The translations under genes and the position numbers were made by a program. Below the pieces are notes generated by a model. That model saw nothing but the letters and a program-made list of their open reading frames with translations. It did no database searches and was not told the DNA's origin. From contig NZ_CAAF010000030.1 in NCBI RefSeq assembly GCF_000359125.1, positions 1-64,000 of the forward strand: a stretch of 64,000 nt of DNA, read 5' to 3'. The DNA comes from Mesorhizobium sp. STM 4661 (GTDB taxonomy: Bacteria > Pseudomonadota > Alphaproteobacteria > Rhizobiales > Rhizobiaceae). Positions 8,744-17,897 of this stretch are shown here, in pieces. Position 1 is the first letter of the stretch. Each line of letters starts with the position of its first letter.

Positions 8744-9156
8744 GCTTACCCCCGAAAATCTGTACCTTGGTTCGGCAAAAATGAATTGTTAACCTTGATA
8801 CCAGGTTAACGCCGCCAGCCTGACGGGGTCGCGGCCTCTGCGTGTAGCGGCGTTTCCGATCGATGCGCCGCGATATGTCGTGCTGGTGATTATTGATGAG
8901 CCGCGGGTAGAGGAAGGCAAAGCCGGAGCAACCGCTGGTTCAAACGCAGCTCCAACCGTTGGTGCCATCATCCGAAGGTCGGCGGCTTTGTTGGAGGTAA
9001 CGCCAGACTTTGAACAAGAGGGAAAGATCGTACCAACGCTGGAGTGTGGATCGCTCATGCCGAATTCGGGGCTGACGTTGGATTGCCGATCCCAAGGCGA
9101 CTTGCCCACGAGCCCGCGAAGGCAGCCAAGTTATGGGGGACAGCCGAAAAAAACGC
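8744..9156. other. Intergenic stretch upstream of the ATPase promoter
   Basis: The stretch upstream of the MerR-type promoter has no gene I can support. An open frame on the plus strand from 8880 runs straight through the promoter dyad, which argues against it. The left end should hold the divergent SleB promoter, for which no hexamers stand out. Confidence 0.45.
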
Positions 9157-9187
9157 TTGCTCCTCTAGTTGCTAGAGGAATTAGCGT
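9157..9187 (+). promoter_or_regulatory. MerR-type promoter/operator of the metal ATPase
   Basis: A -35 hexamer TTGCTC (9157-9162) and a -10 hexamer TAGCGT (9182-9187) are separated by 19 bp. A perfect 7-3-7 palindrome, CCTCTAG-TTG-CTAGAGG (9162-9178), fills the start of the spacer. Overlong 19-20 bp spacers with a central dyad are the hallmark of MerR-family-activated promoters. The ATPase ATG is 45 bases downstream. The likely regulator is the PbrR/ZntR-like protein encoded at 22818. Confidence 0.88.
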
Positions 9188-9231
9188 CGCGTTGACTAGG
9201 AAACGCAAGAGCATTCGGAAGGCGTAATGCG

Positions 9232-11979
9232 ATGAATGAAGCTGTTCTCAAAAGCCGTTACCGGGTAGCGGGCATGGATTGCGCGGCCTGCGCGAAGAAA
9301 ATTGATACGGCTGCACGGCGCATTGACGGCGTCGCAGACGTCGCGGTTTCAGTTACAGCTGGAACCATGACCATCGACCACTCGCCGAAAGCGGATATGG
9401 AAAAACTCGCCAAGCGCGTGGAGAGCCTGGGCTACAAGGTCGCCCCGCTCGCCTTGGCGCAGGTGAAGGCAACTGCCGGCGCGGCGCCGAAGAGCGAAGA
9501 CGCAAGCTGCACCAACCCCGATCACCATCACGATCATGCTGGCGATGATCATTCGGATCACGATCACGCTGATCACGACCATTCAGGCCACGACCATTCA
9601 GGCCACGACCATTCGGATCATGATCATGCCGACCATGATCATGCGTCGCATGGCAAAACGCTGGAGCAGCGGGCAAATGCGGCCGGCCTGATTGCAGCGA
9701 ACGCAAACACGACCTTGCAAAGCCGGTACCGGGTAGCGGGCATGGATTGCGCCGCCTGCGCGAAGAAAATCGACACCGCGGCGAGGCGGGTTGAAGGCGT
9801 CCAGGATGTTTCGGTTTCGGTGACCGCCGGAACCATGACCGTCGATCATTCGTCGAAAGCGGATATGGAAAAGCTTGCCAAGCGCGTTGAAAGCTTGGGC
9901 TACAAGGTCGCCCCAATTGCGTTAGGGCAGGCAAAAGCTGTTGGCGGCGCGGCGCTCAGGAGCGATCCCGCAAACTCCACTGACCTGGATCACGATCATC
10001 TTGGCCATGACCATTCGGATCACGACCATTCGAGTCACGACAATGGCAAGAAGGCCGATGCCCAGGACGGCGCGGTGGCTGGCCTTCATGGCCACGATCA
10101 CGGAAGTGAAGAGGGTCCGTGGTGGAAAACCTCGAAGGTGCGGCTGACGATCCTGTGCGGTCTCGCGCTCGCCGCGGCGTTCGTCCTGGCCAAGCTTGTT
10201 CCGGAAACCGCGCCATGGGCGTTCATCGCCGCCATGGCGGTGGGACTTATCCCGATCGCGCGGCGCGCGATCATGGCCGCTCTCAACGGGTCGCCGTTCA
10301 CCATCGAAACGCTGATGACGATCGCCGCCGTCGGCGCCGTCATCATCAATGCCAGCGAGGAAGCCGCTGCTGTCGTTTTCCTCTTCCTGGTTGGAGAAAT
10401 GCTCGAAGGGGTGGCCGCTGGCCGCGCCCGTGCCAGCATCAAGGCGCTTGCGACGTTGGTGCCGAAGACCGCGCTGCTGGAGGTCGACGGAAAAACATTG
10501 GAAGTGCCAGCAGAGAGCCTTGCCGTCGGCTCAACCATACTGGTGCGCCCCGGCGACCGCGTTCCTGCCGACGGCACGATCATCTCCGGCGAAAGCTCGA
10601 TCGACGAATCCCCAATGACGGGCGAGTCCGTGCCGAAACGGAAGATTCCCGAAGATCAGGTTTTTGCCGGCACGATCAACCAGGATGCGCCGATACGCGT
10701 CAAGGTAACCGCGGCTGCCGCGGACAACACGATCGCGCGCATTATCCAACTGGTCGAGAAGGCACAAGAATCGAAAGCGCCGACCGAGCGGTTCATCGAC
10801 CGCTTTTCAACCTACTATACGCCCGCCGTCATGATCGTCGCGGCGCTGGTGGCGATCGTCCCGCCGCTCGTCTTTGGCGGCGTCTGGAACGAGTGGATCT
10901 ACAAGGGCCTCGCCATCCTCCTGATCGGTTGTCCTTGTGCGCTGGTCATCTCTACCCCGGCCGCCATCGCGGCGAGCCTTTCGGCCGGTGCCCGCAGGGG
11001 ATTGCTGATGAAGGGCGGGGCGGTTCTGGAGACCCTTGGCAAGATCACCAAGGTTGCGTTCGACAAAACCGGCACGCTCACCGAAGGCAAGCCCAAGGTC
11101 ACCGATATCGTTGCGGTCGGGCGGACCGAAGCCGAGACGTTGGCACTGGCGGCCGATTTGGAGATCGGATCCAGCCATCCGCTCGCCGTGGCCATTTTGG
11201 ATGAAGCCAGAAAGAGGGACATCAATCCCACTTCAGCCAGCGAGGCAAGGGCCATAGGCGGCGAGGGCATCGTCGGAAAAGTGGGCGGCGTTGAACTTTT
11301 CCTTGGTTCGCCCAAGGCGGCAGAAAAGCGCTGCGCGCTCACGCAGGATCTGCGGGATCGCATCGCCAAGCTCAATGACGAAGGCAAGAGTGTCTCGGTG
11401 CTGCTTGCAGGCAAGGTGGTCGCCGGCGTCATCGCCATGCGCGACGAGCCGCGCGAGGACGCCAAGGAGGGTATTGAAGCGCTGAAACGCCTCGACGTCA
11501 CTGCTGTGATGCTGACCGGCGACAACAAGCGTACCGCCGCTGCCATCGCCAAGAGTCTCGGTCTCGAACCCAGGGCCGAGCTGCTGCCGGAGGACAAGCT
11601 GCGCATCGTCGGCGAATTGCAGAAGACCGGACATATCGTAGGCAAGGTGGGTGACGGCATCAATGATGCGCCGGCGCTCGCCGCCGCCAATGTCGGCATC
11701 GCCATGGGCGGCGGAACCGATGTCGCGCTGGAGACCGCTGACGCCGCCGTTCTGCACGGCCGGGTCAAGGATGTCGCCAACATGATAGCGCTGTCGCGGG
11801 CGACCATGAGCAACATCATGCAGAACATCACAATTTCGCTCGGGCTAAAGGCGGTGTTCCTGGTCACCACAGTCATGGGGATAACCGGCCTTTGGCCGGC
11901 GATTCTGGCCGACACCGGGGCGACGGTCATTGTCACGGCGAACGCAATGAGGCTCCTGGGCTGGCGTGGGCTGAAGTGA
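9232..11979 (+). CDS. Zn/Cd/Pb-exporting P1B-type ATPase with two HMA domains
   Basis: This 915-residue inner-membrane protein pumps divalent soft metals out of the cytosol using ATP. It carries two nearly identical heavy-metal-associated domains with GMDCAAC (C17/C20 and C173/C176), each followed by a His/Asp-rich linker (about residues 97-140 and 243-290). Six to eight membrane helices follow, with the CPC translocation motif at 567-569, phosphorylation site DKTGTLT at D611 and hinge GDGINDAPA. The C-terminus LWPAILADTGATVIVTANAM matches the ZntA/CadA/PbrA (P1B-2) subgroup rather than Cu(I) pumps. ATG 9232 follows GGAAGG. Transcription should be induced from the MerR-type promoter at 9157. 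Exact metal preference among Zn, Cd and Pb cannot be read from sequence. Confidence 0.93.
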   Translation: MNEAVLKSRYRVAGMDCAACAKKIDTAARRIDGVADVAVSVTAGTMTIDHSPKADMEKLAKRVESLGYKVAPLALAQVKATAGAAPKSEDASCTNPDHHHDHAGDDHSDHDHADHDHSGHDHSGHDHSDHDHADHDHASHGKTLEQRANAAGLIAANANTTLQSRYRVAGMDCAACAKKIDTAARRVEGVQDVSVSVTAGTMTVDHSSKADMEKLAKRVESLGYKVAPIALGQAKAVGGAALRSDPANSTDLDHDHLGHDHSDHDHSSHDNGKKADAQDGAVAGLHGHDHGSEEGPWWKTSKVRLTILCGLALAAAFVLAKLVPETAPWAFIAAMAVGLIPIARRAIMAALNGSPFTIETLMTIAAVGAVIINASEEAAAVVFLFLVGEMLEGVAAGRARASIKALATLVPKTALLEVDGKTLEVPAESLAVGSTILVRPGDRVPADGTIISGESSIDESPMTGESVPKRKIPEDQVFAGTINQDAPIRVKVTAAAADNTIARIIQLVEKAQESKAPTERFIDRFSTYYTPAVMIVAALVAIVPPLVFGGVWNEWIYKGLAILLIGCPCALVISTPAAIAASLSAGARRGLLMKGGAVLETLGKITKVAFDKTGTLTEGKPKVTDIVAVGRTEAETLALAADLEIGSSHPLAVAILDEARKRDINPTSASEARAIGGEGIVGKVGGVELFLGSPKAAEKRCALTQDLRDRIAKLNDEGKSVSVLLAGKVVAGVIAMRDEPREDAKEGIEALKRLDVTAVMLTGDNKRTAAAIAKSLGLEPRAELLPEDKLRIVGELQKTGHIVGKVGDGINDAPALAAANVGIAMGGGTDVALETADAAVLHGRVKDVANMIALSRATMSNIMQNITISLGLKAVFLVTTVMGITGLWPAILADTGATVIVTANAMRLLGWRGLK
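9520..9651 (+). repeat. HD(H/S)-rich repeat linker in the ATPase
   Basis: The DNA repeats a CAYGAYCAY-like 9-15 base pattern coding for Asp-His and Ser/Gly-His-Asp-His units between the two HMA domains. A shorter His-Asp tract follows the second HMA domain (about 9985-10045). Such tracts probably buffer or relay metal. Confidence 0.75.
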
Positions 11980-12050
11980 TCGCATCGGAGACCCGCAGTA
12001 CATTGGGAGCCCGCGCGGCAAGCAACCGCGAATTCGGGCCGAGCTGAGAA

Positions 12051-12782
12051 GTGGTAGCGATCGAGGTCTCGGCTATAGGGTTGGCAACCGCCGCACTGGC
12101 CGGTGCGATTTCGTTCGTTTCGCCATGCGTCCTTCCTCTTGTCCCCGGATATCTCTCGTTCGTATCGAATGGGGTCGACCCGTCATCCACCCGCATGATC
12201 GACCGCCTTCGCGTGACATGGCCGGCGCTGTGGTTCGTGGCGGGATTTACGACTGTCTTCGTGCTTCTCGGCCTTGGCGCGCAGGCACTGGGCGGTTTGT
12301 TTATCCGCTACAGCGCCGAAGCGAATCTGGTCGGTGGGGCATTGGTCATCATGTTTGGATTGTTGATGACTGGCCTGATCAGAATTCCGGTCCTCATGCA
12401 GGAATTTCGATCGCTGGGCCCGAATTCGGTCTCGGGGCCGGGCAGCGCCTATGTGCTCGGTCTTGCCTTCGCATTTGGCTGGACGCCCTGTATAGGCCCC
12501 GTTCTTGGTTCCATCCTGACCGTCTCGGCGCTCTCGGCGGGCAGTGGCGCAATCCTCCTCGCAGCTTATGGTCTGGGTCTGGGCGTGCCATTTCTGCTCG
12601 CAGCGGTGTTGTTCGCCAACATGGCGGCGACGCTGAAGCGACTTCGATATGCCGGGCATGTCCTCAACGTCGCAGCCGGCGGCGTGATGATCGTCATGGG
12701 CCTGCTGATGATGACCGGCCAGCTCCAGATGATCGCGTATTGGCTGCTTGAGCGATTTCCTGGCCTAGGGTCAATCGGGTAA
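12051..12782 (+). CDS. ccdA: CcdA-type cytochrome c biogenesis/thiol reductant transporter
   Basis: This 243-residue protein has six hydrophobic segments and the CcdA/DsbD-beta signature: the conserved Cys in FVSPCVLPLVPGYLSF (about C24) and its partner in FGWTPCIGPVLGS (about C142). It passes electrons from cytosolic thioredoxin across the membrane to periplasmic thiol proteins such as CcmG/TlpA-like partners. Translation starts at GTG 12051, 71 bases after the ATPase stop. The periplasmic thioredoxins it could serve are encoded far away (17017 and 39292-42359), where the local ccdA copy is broken. Confidence 0.88.
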   Translation: MVAIEVSAIGLATAALAGAISFVSPCVLPLVPGYLSFVSNGVDPSSTRMIDRLRVTWPALWFVAGFTTVFVLLGLGAQALGGLFIRYSAEANLVGGALVIMFGLLMTGLIRIPVLMQEFRSLGPNSVSGPGSAYVLGLAFAFGWTPCIGPVLGSILTVSALSAGSGAILLAAYGLGLGVPFLLAAVLFANMAATLKRLRYAGHVLNVAAGGVMIVMGLLMMTGQLQMIAYWLLERFPGLGSIG

Positions 12783-12818
12783 GGGATTTCCTGCATTTCT
12801 CGGTTTTGGAGTGAGCCC

Positions 12819-13709
12819 ATGGATAGAGCCGTGAAGCTTGCCGCTGTAAGCATAGTTGTCGGAATTATTGTTTTTGGAGTGAAATATGCCGCATATCTGC
12901 TCACCGGAAGCGTAGCCCTTTATTCGGATGCCCTGGAAAGTATTGTCAATGTCGCCACCGCGATTGTGGCTTTTTATGCTGTAAAATTGAGTGCTGTTCC
13001 GCCAGACGCAAATCACCCATTCGGGCACCACAAGATCGAATACCTTTCAGCGGTCTTCGAAGGTGTTCTAATTATCGTCGCGGCGCTTTTGATCATGCGA
13101 GCAGCCTATTTCGGCTATTTAGATCCAAAGCCGCTGGACGCGCCCATCGAGGGTCTGGCGGTCAACGCCTTGGCAAGCACTATCAACGCTGGCTGGTGCT
13201 TTGCACTTTTCCGTTATGGCCGACGTTGGCGCTCGCACGCCTTGGTTGCGGATGGCCGGCACCTTTTGACGGACGTTATCACATCCGCGGGCGTGCTTGT
13301 CGGCGTGGCTCTTGTGGCTATCACAGGTTGGTTGATGCTCGACTCCGCTCTCGCGGCCCTTGTCGCGTTGAATATTCTCTGGTCTGGCTGGAAACTCATG
13401 CGTGAATCCGTTGGCGGGCTGATGGATGAGGCAGCCCCAAATGAGGTACTCGCCCGAATCCGTGACATGATCTCCAAGGAAGCCGCAGGAGCTTTGGAGG
13501 CGCATGATCTCCGTACAAGGCATGCCGGCCGAATGACTTTTATCGAATTCCACCTCGTTGTGCCGGGGACCATGAGCGTGGCCACCTCACATGAAATTTG
13601 TGACCGACTGGAAAGCGCGATAGAGGCTGAGATAACCGATGCCGTCGTCACGATTCATGTGGAGCCGGAGCAAAAGGCCATGCATCTGGGCCGAGTACCG
13701 GTGATCTGA
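12819..13709 (+). CDS. FieF-like cation diffusion facilitator
   Basis: This 296-residue CDF antiporter has an N-terminal hydrophobic half with the metal-site Asp in ALYSDALESIVN, the HPFGHHKIEYLSAVFEG loop and HLLTDVITSAGV (HxxxD), followed by a cytosolic C-terminal domain (about 205-285) with HDLRTRHAGR and FIEFHLVVPG. It should export divalent cations (Zn2+, Fe2+, Cd2+ or similar) using protons. GGAG lies upstream of the ATG. It follows ccdA by 36 bases, so co-transcription with the ATPase and ccdA is possible. Confidence 0.9.
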   Translation: MDRAVKLAAVSIVVGIIVFGVKYAAYLLTGSVALYSDALESIVNVATAIVAFYAVKLSAVPPDANHPFGHHKIEYLSAVFEGVLIIVAALLIMRAAYFGYLDPKPLDAPIEGLAVNALASTINAGWCFALFRYGRRWRSHALVADGRHLLTDVITSAGVLVGVALVAITGWLMLDSALAALVALNILWSGWKLMRESVGGLMDEAAPNEVLARIRDMISKEAAGALEAHDLRTRHAGRMTFIEFHLVVPGTMSVATSHEICDRLESAIEAEITDAVVTIHVEPEQKAMHLGRVPVI

Positions 13710-13927
13710 GCTGTTTCGCGGTCGAAATCGACCATGACACGTCGGCACGCCTTCAACCGGGCGCTGCTGCGACCGGCTTCAGTGATCGCCCCCCTCGGCT
13801 GCATCGGCAATTTCCTGGACTTGGGCGATCGGCCGATTGTCGTATCAAAACGTCGATACCAGACGACATCGCTGCAAAACCGAAAGTCCTAATCTATACT
13901 GGAGAAAACCGCAAAGACGAGCCGGCT

Positions 13928-14626
13928 ATGCAATCGCTGGGAATGACCACCCTGATCTATACGCTCATTCCTGTCAGCGCCGCGATCATAGGCGCGGCGA
14001 TCGCAGCCTATCGCCGTCCGGGGCCGATAGTCGTCAGCGCAATCCAGCATTTCGCGGCAGGCGTGGTCTTTGCCGCGGCAGCGGGCGAAATCTTGCCTGA
14101 CCTCAAGCATGCAGGGTCGGTGGTGCCGGTTGCTGTCGGAGGCACGATCGGTGTGATCGTGATGCTTTTGCTCAAGAGCTTCGAGGAACGCATGCAGGGG
14201 CCGCTCGGTCTCACAACGATTATCGGCGTCGACATCCTGATCGACGGACTGGTGCTTGGGCTCGGATTTGCCGCCGGCGAGAAAGTCGGCCTGCTGCTGA
14301 CGATCGCGCTTACGATCGAAGTGCTCTTTCTCGGCCTGACCGTGGCGGCGGAACTCGGCGAGTCGATGAAGCCCGGCCGGGTGGTTGGTCTCACCGCTGG
14401 CCTCGTGCTGCTGCTGCCGGTCGGGGCACTTGTAGCGATGCCGGTTGCATCTCTGCCCGGCCCTTATCTCACCGGGTTCTTCGCCTTCGGATTGATAGCG
14501 CTGCTTTACCTCGTGACGGAAGAGTTGCTGGTCGAGGCGCATGAGGCTCCAGACCGACCTTGGGTCGCGGCCATGTTCTTCGTCGGTTTCCTGCTCCTGC
14601 TGTTGCTTGAAAGCGCCATGGGATAG
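13928..14626 (+). CDS. ZIP-family metal transporter
   Basis: This 232-residue protein with about eight membrane segments has ZIP-like polar residues inside helices: QHFAAGVVFAAAAGEILPDL, GVDILIDGLVLG and LTIEVLFLGLTVAAELGES, matching the metal-binding helices IV and V, though the usual first HN pair is replaced by VD. It is probably a divalent metal permease in the inner membrane. The start may be 13928 or the next ATG five codons on. It lies 218 bases after the CDF gene and may have its own promoter. Confidence 0.8.
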   Translation: MQSLGMTTLIYTLIPVSAAIIGAAIAAYRRPGPIVVSAIQHFAAGVVFAAAAGEILPDLKHAGSVVPVAVGGTIGVIVMLLLKSFEERMQGPLGLTTIIGVDILIDGLVLGLGFAAGEKVGLLLTIALTIEVLFLGLTVAAELGESMKPGRVVGLTAGLVLLLPVGALVAMPVASLPGPYLTGFFAFGLIALLYLVTEELLVEAHEAPDRPWVAAMFFVGFLLLLLLESAMG

Positions 14627-14684
14627 GTCATCCCTCTATTCCCCAATGCGTGTGGCTCCGATCGATCAGCCACCGGCCGCTGTC

Positions 14685-15296
14685 CTAGGGAAGCAGTGCC
14701 AGGACGGGCACTATTCCCAGATTCTGTAGTCTTTCAAGCACTTCGAAGACTGGGATGGCGAGAGCGAACCACATGGCATCAAAAAACGTTGTGACGATAA
14801 GAACCGGCGACACCGTGACTGTGCTGGCGTCGCGCCAAAGCGATGGATGCGGAATCCATCGGGGCACCTGCAAAAGATAAAGCTGGTAGTCGTCCCCCAG
14901 TTTTCCCAGAAGGTACCGCTCCTCACGCCGAACCACAGCGGCAAACACAATGAAGACGATCAGTCCAATCGCAAGGCCGAGGACGAGGCTACCGCTTGCC
15001 AGACCGATGCCAACCGAACCGAGGATCGAGAACGCGTAGAGCGGATTGCGCACGACGGAGTAGGGGCCGTGGCGCACCAGGACTTCGCTCTTGCGTCCGC
15101 CGACGTAGAGCGAGCACCATGAGCGCCCGATGATGCAGATTACAATGGCAGCCCAGCCGATAAGCTCGACCCCGATGTGCGGCAGGCTCCCCGTCTCAGC
15201 GAGCGAGTGGGTAAAGAGCAAGAAGATCGCTAGCGGGACTGCCGTGATCGCAAGAACGGTCTTTCGCAATTTTTGTATCGATGACAGAGCAAGCAT
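14685..15296 (-). CDS. Isoprenylcysteine carboxyl methyltransferase-like membrane protein
   Basis: This 203-residue protein has about five membrane segments. The motif RHGPYSVVRNPLYAFSILG (about 75-93) is the signature of the ICMT/PEMT-like methyltransferases, and RREERYLLGKLGDDYQLYL (about 123-141) is the second conserved block that binds S-adenosylmethionine at the membrane. Bacterial members have diverse or unknown substrates (lipids, small molecules). It is convergent with the ZIP gene across 58 bases. Confidence 0.82.
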   Translation of the reverse strand: MLALSSIQKLRKTVLAITAVPLAIFLLFTHSLAETGSLPHIGVELIGWAAIVICIIGRSWCSLYVGGRKSEVLVRHGPYSVVRNPLYAFSILGSVGIGLASGSLVLGLAIGLIVFIVFAAVVRREERYLLGKLGDDYQLYLLQVPRWIPHPSLWRDASTVTVSPVLIVTTFFDAMWFALAIPVFEVLERLQNLGIVPVLALLP

Positions 15297-15360
15297 GATT
15301 TTTTATGGAGTTCCATTGTCAGGGAGGTAGCTTGATCGCGATGGAGTTCCCTGCGTTCCC

Positions 15361-15924
15361 TCAAAGCACTACAACCGTGGCGCCAACCGGAACTCTCTCG
15401 TAGAGATCCGCAACATGGTCGTTCAGCATCCGAATACAGCCATTCGAGACGGCGCGTCCGATCGTCCACGGTTCGGTGGTGCCATGAATGCGGTAATAGG
15501 TGTCGATGCCGTCCCGGTACAGGTAGAGCGCGCGCGACCCCAGCGGGTTGCCCCCACCGCCGGGCATGCCGCCACCGTACTTGGCGTATTTTCCAGGATC
15601 GCGCCTTATCATGTTTGCGGTAGGCTTCCAGCGCGGCCATTTCGCCTTGCGGCCCACCGTTGCCGTTCCCGACCAGGCAAGGGCTGCTCGACCGACGCCA
15701 ACCCCGTATCGCCGCGCGACCCCCAAGCTTTCCACCAGGTAAAGAAACCTGTTCCTTGGATCGACGACAACCGTACCCGGAGCATAGCCGGGGGCGAACT
15801 CGACAAGCTGGGGCTGGTACTTCGGATCGAGGACGAACGGTTTCCCGGCCTTGCGGGCCAAAGCGACGCCAGGCGCAGCAAATGCGCCAACGATTCCGAG
15901 CATTAATGAACGACGTGTGATCAT
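15361..15924 (-). CDS. L,D-transpeptidase (YkuD family)
   Basis: This 187-residue secreted protein starts MITRRSLMLG, a Tat-like twin-arginine signal, and contains a YkuD domain ending in HGTTEPWTIGRAVSNGCIRM (catalytic H147 and C163). It should cross-link peptidoglycan meso-diaminopimelate residues (3-3 linkages) or anchor proteins to the wall. Its length fits single-domain alphaproteobacterial YkuD proteins. It is downstream of nothing obvious and 64 bases before the methyltransferase-like gene in the same direction. Confidence 0.9.
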   Translation of the reverse strand: MITRRSLMLGIVGAFAAPGVALARKAGKPFVLDPKYQPQLVEFAPGYAPGTVVVDPRNRFLYLVESLGVARRYGVGVGRAALAWSGTATVGRKAKWPRWKPTANMIRRDPGKYAKYGGGMPGGGGNPLGSRALYLYRDGIDTYYRIHGTTEPWTIGRAVSNGCIRMLNDHVADLYERVPVGATVVVL

Positions 15925-16099
15925 GTTACACCTGAGAAGAGGATGGACTGCTCAATCGGGACATGCAGACATCTCCGTCGCCTGCCGGCTCTCGCAGCGG
16001 GCTGGTTTGCCACGGCTTCACACAGCACAACCGCTGCCACCAAAATGAGCGGCATCCGGTTGCGGTGGCATGCGGCGCGAAGACAGACCAGGCACGACG

Positions 16100-16990
16100 T
16101 TATTCGGCCTGCTGATTATGGCCGTCATCGACCGGCGGCGGCGTGACGTCCGGTACGAACTTTTCGATCTTTGCCTTGCTGCGCAAATCAGCCAGCATCT
16201 GTTGCGAGGCCGTGGCTTCAAGCGATTCGCGGATCTGCCCAGAGATGGTCTCGAAGGCTGGAGCAGGGCGCTTGCGCCGCTCGTCCAGCTTGACGACGTG
16301 AAACCCGAACGCGCTCTTGACCGGGCTCTGTGTGTACTCGCCCTGCTGAAGTGACGCCGCTGCGGAGTCGATCTCTGCAATTGTCTGGCCCGAACTCACG
16401 AACCCAAGATCGCCACCATTGGCCTTTGAGGCCGTGTCTTGCGATACCTCCCTAGCCAGTTCGGCGAAGTCCTTGCCGCTCCGCAACGCGGCGACGGCAT
16501 CGTTGCCCTGCTGCTCGGTTGCCAGCAAGACATGGCTCAGCCTGTATTCCTCGACCGGCGGGATCTTGACGACCTGGTCGTCGTAAGACTTCCGGACGGC
16601 CTCATCCGTAACCCGCTCCGCGACTTTGCTGTCCATGAATATTGTGCGCAGCGTTTGTGCCTCGAAGAATGCCAACTGGCGTTTGAAGGAATCGGTTTCA
16701 GCCACGTTCGCTGCTTTCGCGGCGTCGGCGACGACCCGCAGTTCGATCAAAGCATCGACGAGCACGGAACGTCTCGCGTCCTCCGGCATCTTACCGAGCT
16801 GGTCGGAGTACATTTCAGCAGCTACGGCCAGATCGGCGCCGGTTATGTCGACGCCGTTTACTCGCGCCAGCACCGCGTTCTCTTGCGGCGCTGCGGCGGT
16901 GGACGCAAGGCACGCAATGGCGATGGTTGCTGCACAGGCCGCCAACCGAAATGGCGCACGGGCCTTCAGATGGATTTTCCTTAGGGTCAT
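16100..16990 (-). CDS. Periplasmic parvulin-type peptidyl-prolyl isomerase
   Basis: This 296-residue protein has a signal peptide (about residues 1-35), an N-terminal SurA/PrsA-like helical chaperone region and a parvulin domain (about 160-255) with the conserved RLSHVLLATEQQ, NGGDLGFVSSG and SAFGFHVVKLDE blocks. It should assist folding of exported proteins. ATG 16990 has AGGAG about 10 bases upstream; an alternative ATG at 17020 overlaps the DsbA gene's stop by four bases and would put ten extra polar residues before the signal. The gene follows DsbA in the same operon, a folding pair. Confidence 0.85.
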   Translation of the reverse strand: MTLRKIHLKARAPFRLAACAATIAIACLASTAAAPQENAVLARVNGVDITGADLAVAAEMYSDQLGKMPEDARRSVLVDALIELRVVADAAKAANVAETDSFKRQLAFFEAQTLRTIFMDSKVAERVTDEAVRKSYDDQVVKIPPVEEYRLSHVLLATEQQGNDAVAALRSGKDFAELAREVSQDTASKANGGDLGFVSSGQTIAEIDSAAASLQQGEYTQSPVKSAFGFHVVKLDERRKRPAPAFETISGQIRESLEATASQQMLADLRSKAKIEKFVPDVTPPPVDDGHNQQAE

Positions 16991-17016
16991 TTTTCTGGTC
17001 TCCTGTCCGCGCTGCG

Positions 17017-17649
17017 TCATGGTTTCTTTGCCGCAGCGACAAGCGGGTCGATGATCTCGCTGAATTTCTCCAAGGTCAGTGCTCCCTTCTGCATCTTGCC
17101 GTTGATGAAGAAGCTTGGGGTGGAATCGACGCCGAAACCCTTTCCGGCCTCGGCGATAGCGGTGATCTTTTCCAGGAGGGACTGGTCCTTGAGACATGTC
17201 TCGACCGCGTCGCCAGTCATGCCCGTCATTCCCATTACTGACTTCAAGGCCGTGGTGGGATCGCTAACGCGAGCCCAGCGATCCTGTGAGCGGTAAAGAA
17301 CATCGATAGTCGCGTACCATTTGTCGTCGCCCGCGCAACGCGCCAGCATGAAGCCGGCTGAAGCGCGCGGATCGAACGGAAACTCGCGCATGATGAAGCG
17401 CACCTTTCCGGTGTCGACATATTTTTCCTTGATCGCAGGCCATGTGTCTATGTGAAAGGCCCTGCAATGAGGACAGGTCAGCGACGCATATTCGATGATG
17501 GTAACGGGGGCGTCGAGATTACCGAAAGACTTCTCCGGAAGCGGACCTGGCGCGAGTAGATCCGGAATTGTTGTCTGCGCGGATACCGGCCTGGGACTCT
17601 GAAAGAGAACGAGTGCCGAGGCACCGGTAAGGAATTCGCGGCGTTTCAT
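17017..17649 (-). CDS. DsbA-family thiol:disulfide protein
   Basis: This 210-residue periplasmic protein starts MKRREFLTGASALVLF, a signal (possibly Tat-like) cut after VSA, and then a DsbA/ScsC-like thioredoxin fold with CPHC at C59-C62. A cis-Pro loop VDSTPSFFINGK follows at about residue 170. It probably forms or isomerises disulfides or acts as a copper-stress thiol protein. ATG 17649 has GGAG 6 bases upstream; earlier in-frame starts would precede the signal peptide with unrelated residues. It is first in an operon with the parvulin gene. Confidence 0.87.
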   Translation of the reverse strand: MKRREFLTGASALVLFQSPRPVSAQTTIPDLLAPGPLPEKSFGNLDAPVTIIEYASLTCPHCRAFHIDTWPAIKEKYVDTGKVRFIMREFPFDPRASAGFMLARCAGDDKWYATIDVLYRSQDRWARVSDPTTALKSVMGMTGMTGDAVETCLKDQSLLEKITAIAEAGKGFGVDSTPSFFINGKMQKGALTLEKFSEIIDPLVAAAKKP

Positions 17650-17897
17650 AAGGTACTCCATGGCTTGCAAGGATTGTTTCTCCGAAGATTTCGGAACGGC
17701 ATGTCGTTCGCCACCGAGCACGGATCGGCGTGTGACTTGGAAATGCGTTGGATACGGATCTGCGCGGATGAGCAGGAGTCGCTGGAGCAGATTTTCTGAC
17801 CTTGACGCCAGCAGCGTCTTGTCAGCCCGGAACGCCAGCAATACGGCTGCCTGCGCCAGTCTTGCGATAGCAGTCGAGTTGGCCGTCTGTGGATTGC

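Noticed and set aside
8880..9227. A 115-residue plus-strand open frame upstream of the ATPase.
   Set aside because: It runs through the MerR promoter dyad and lacks motifs.
9520..9651. Short regular repeats that could be mistaken for a CRISPR array.
   Set aside because: They are in frame, encode His/Asp-rich linker residues, have no spacers and lie inside the ATPase gene.
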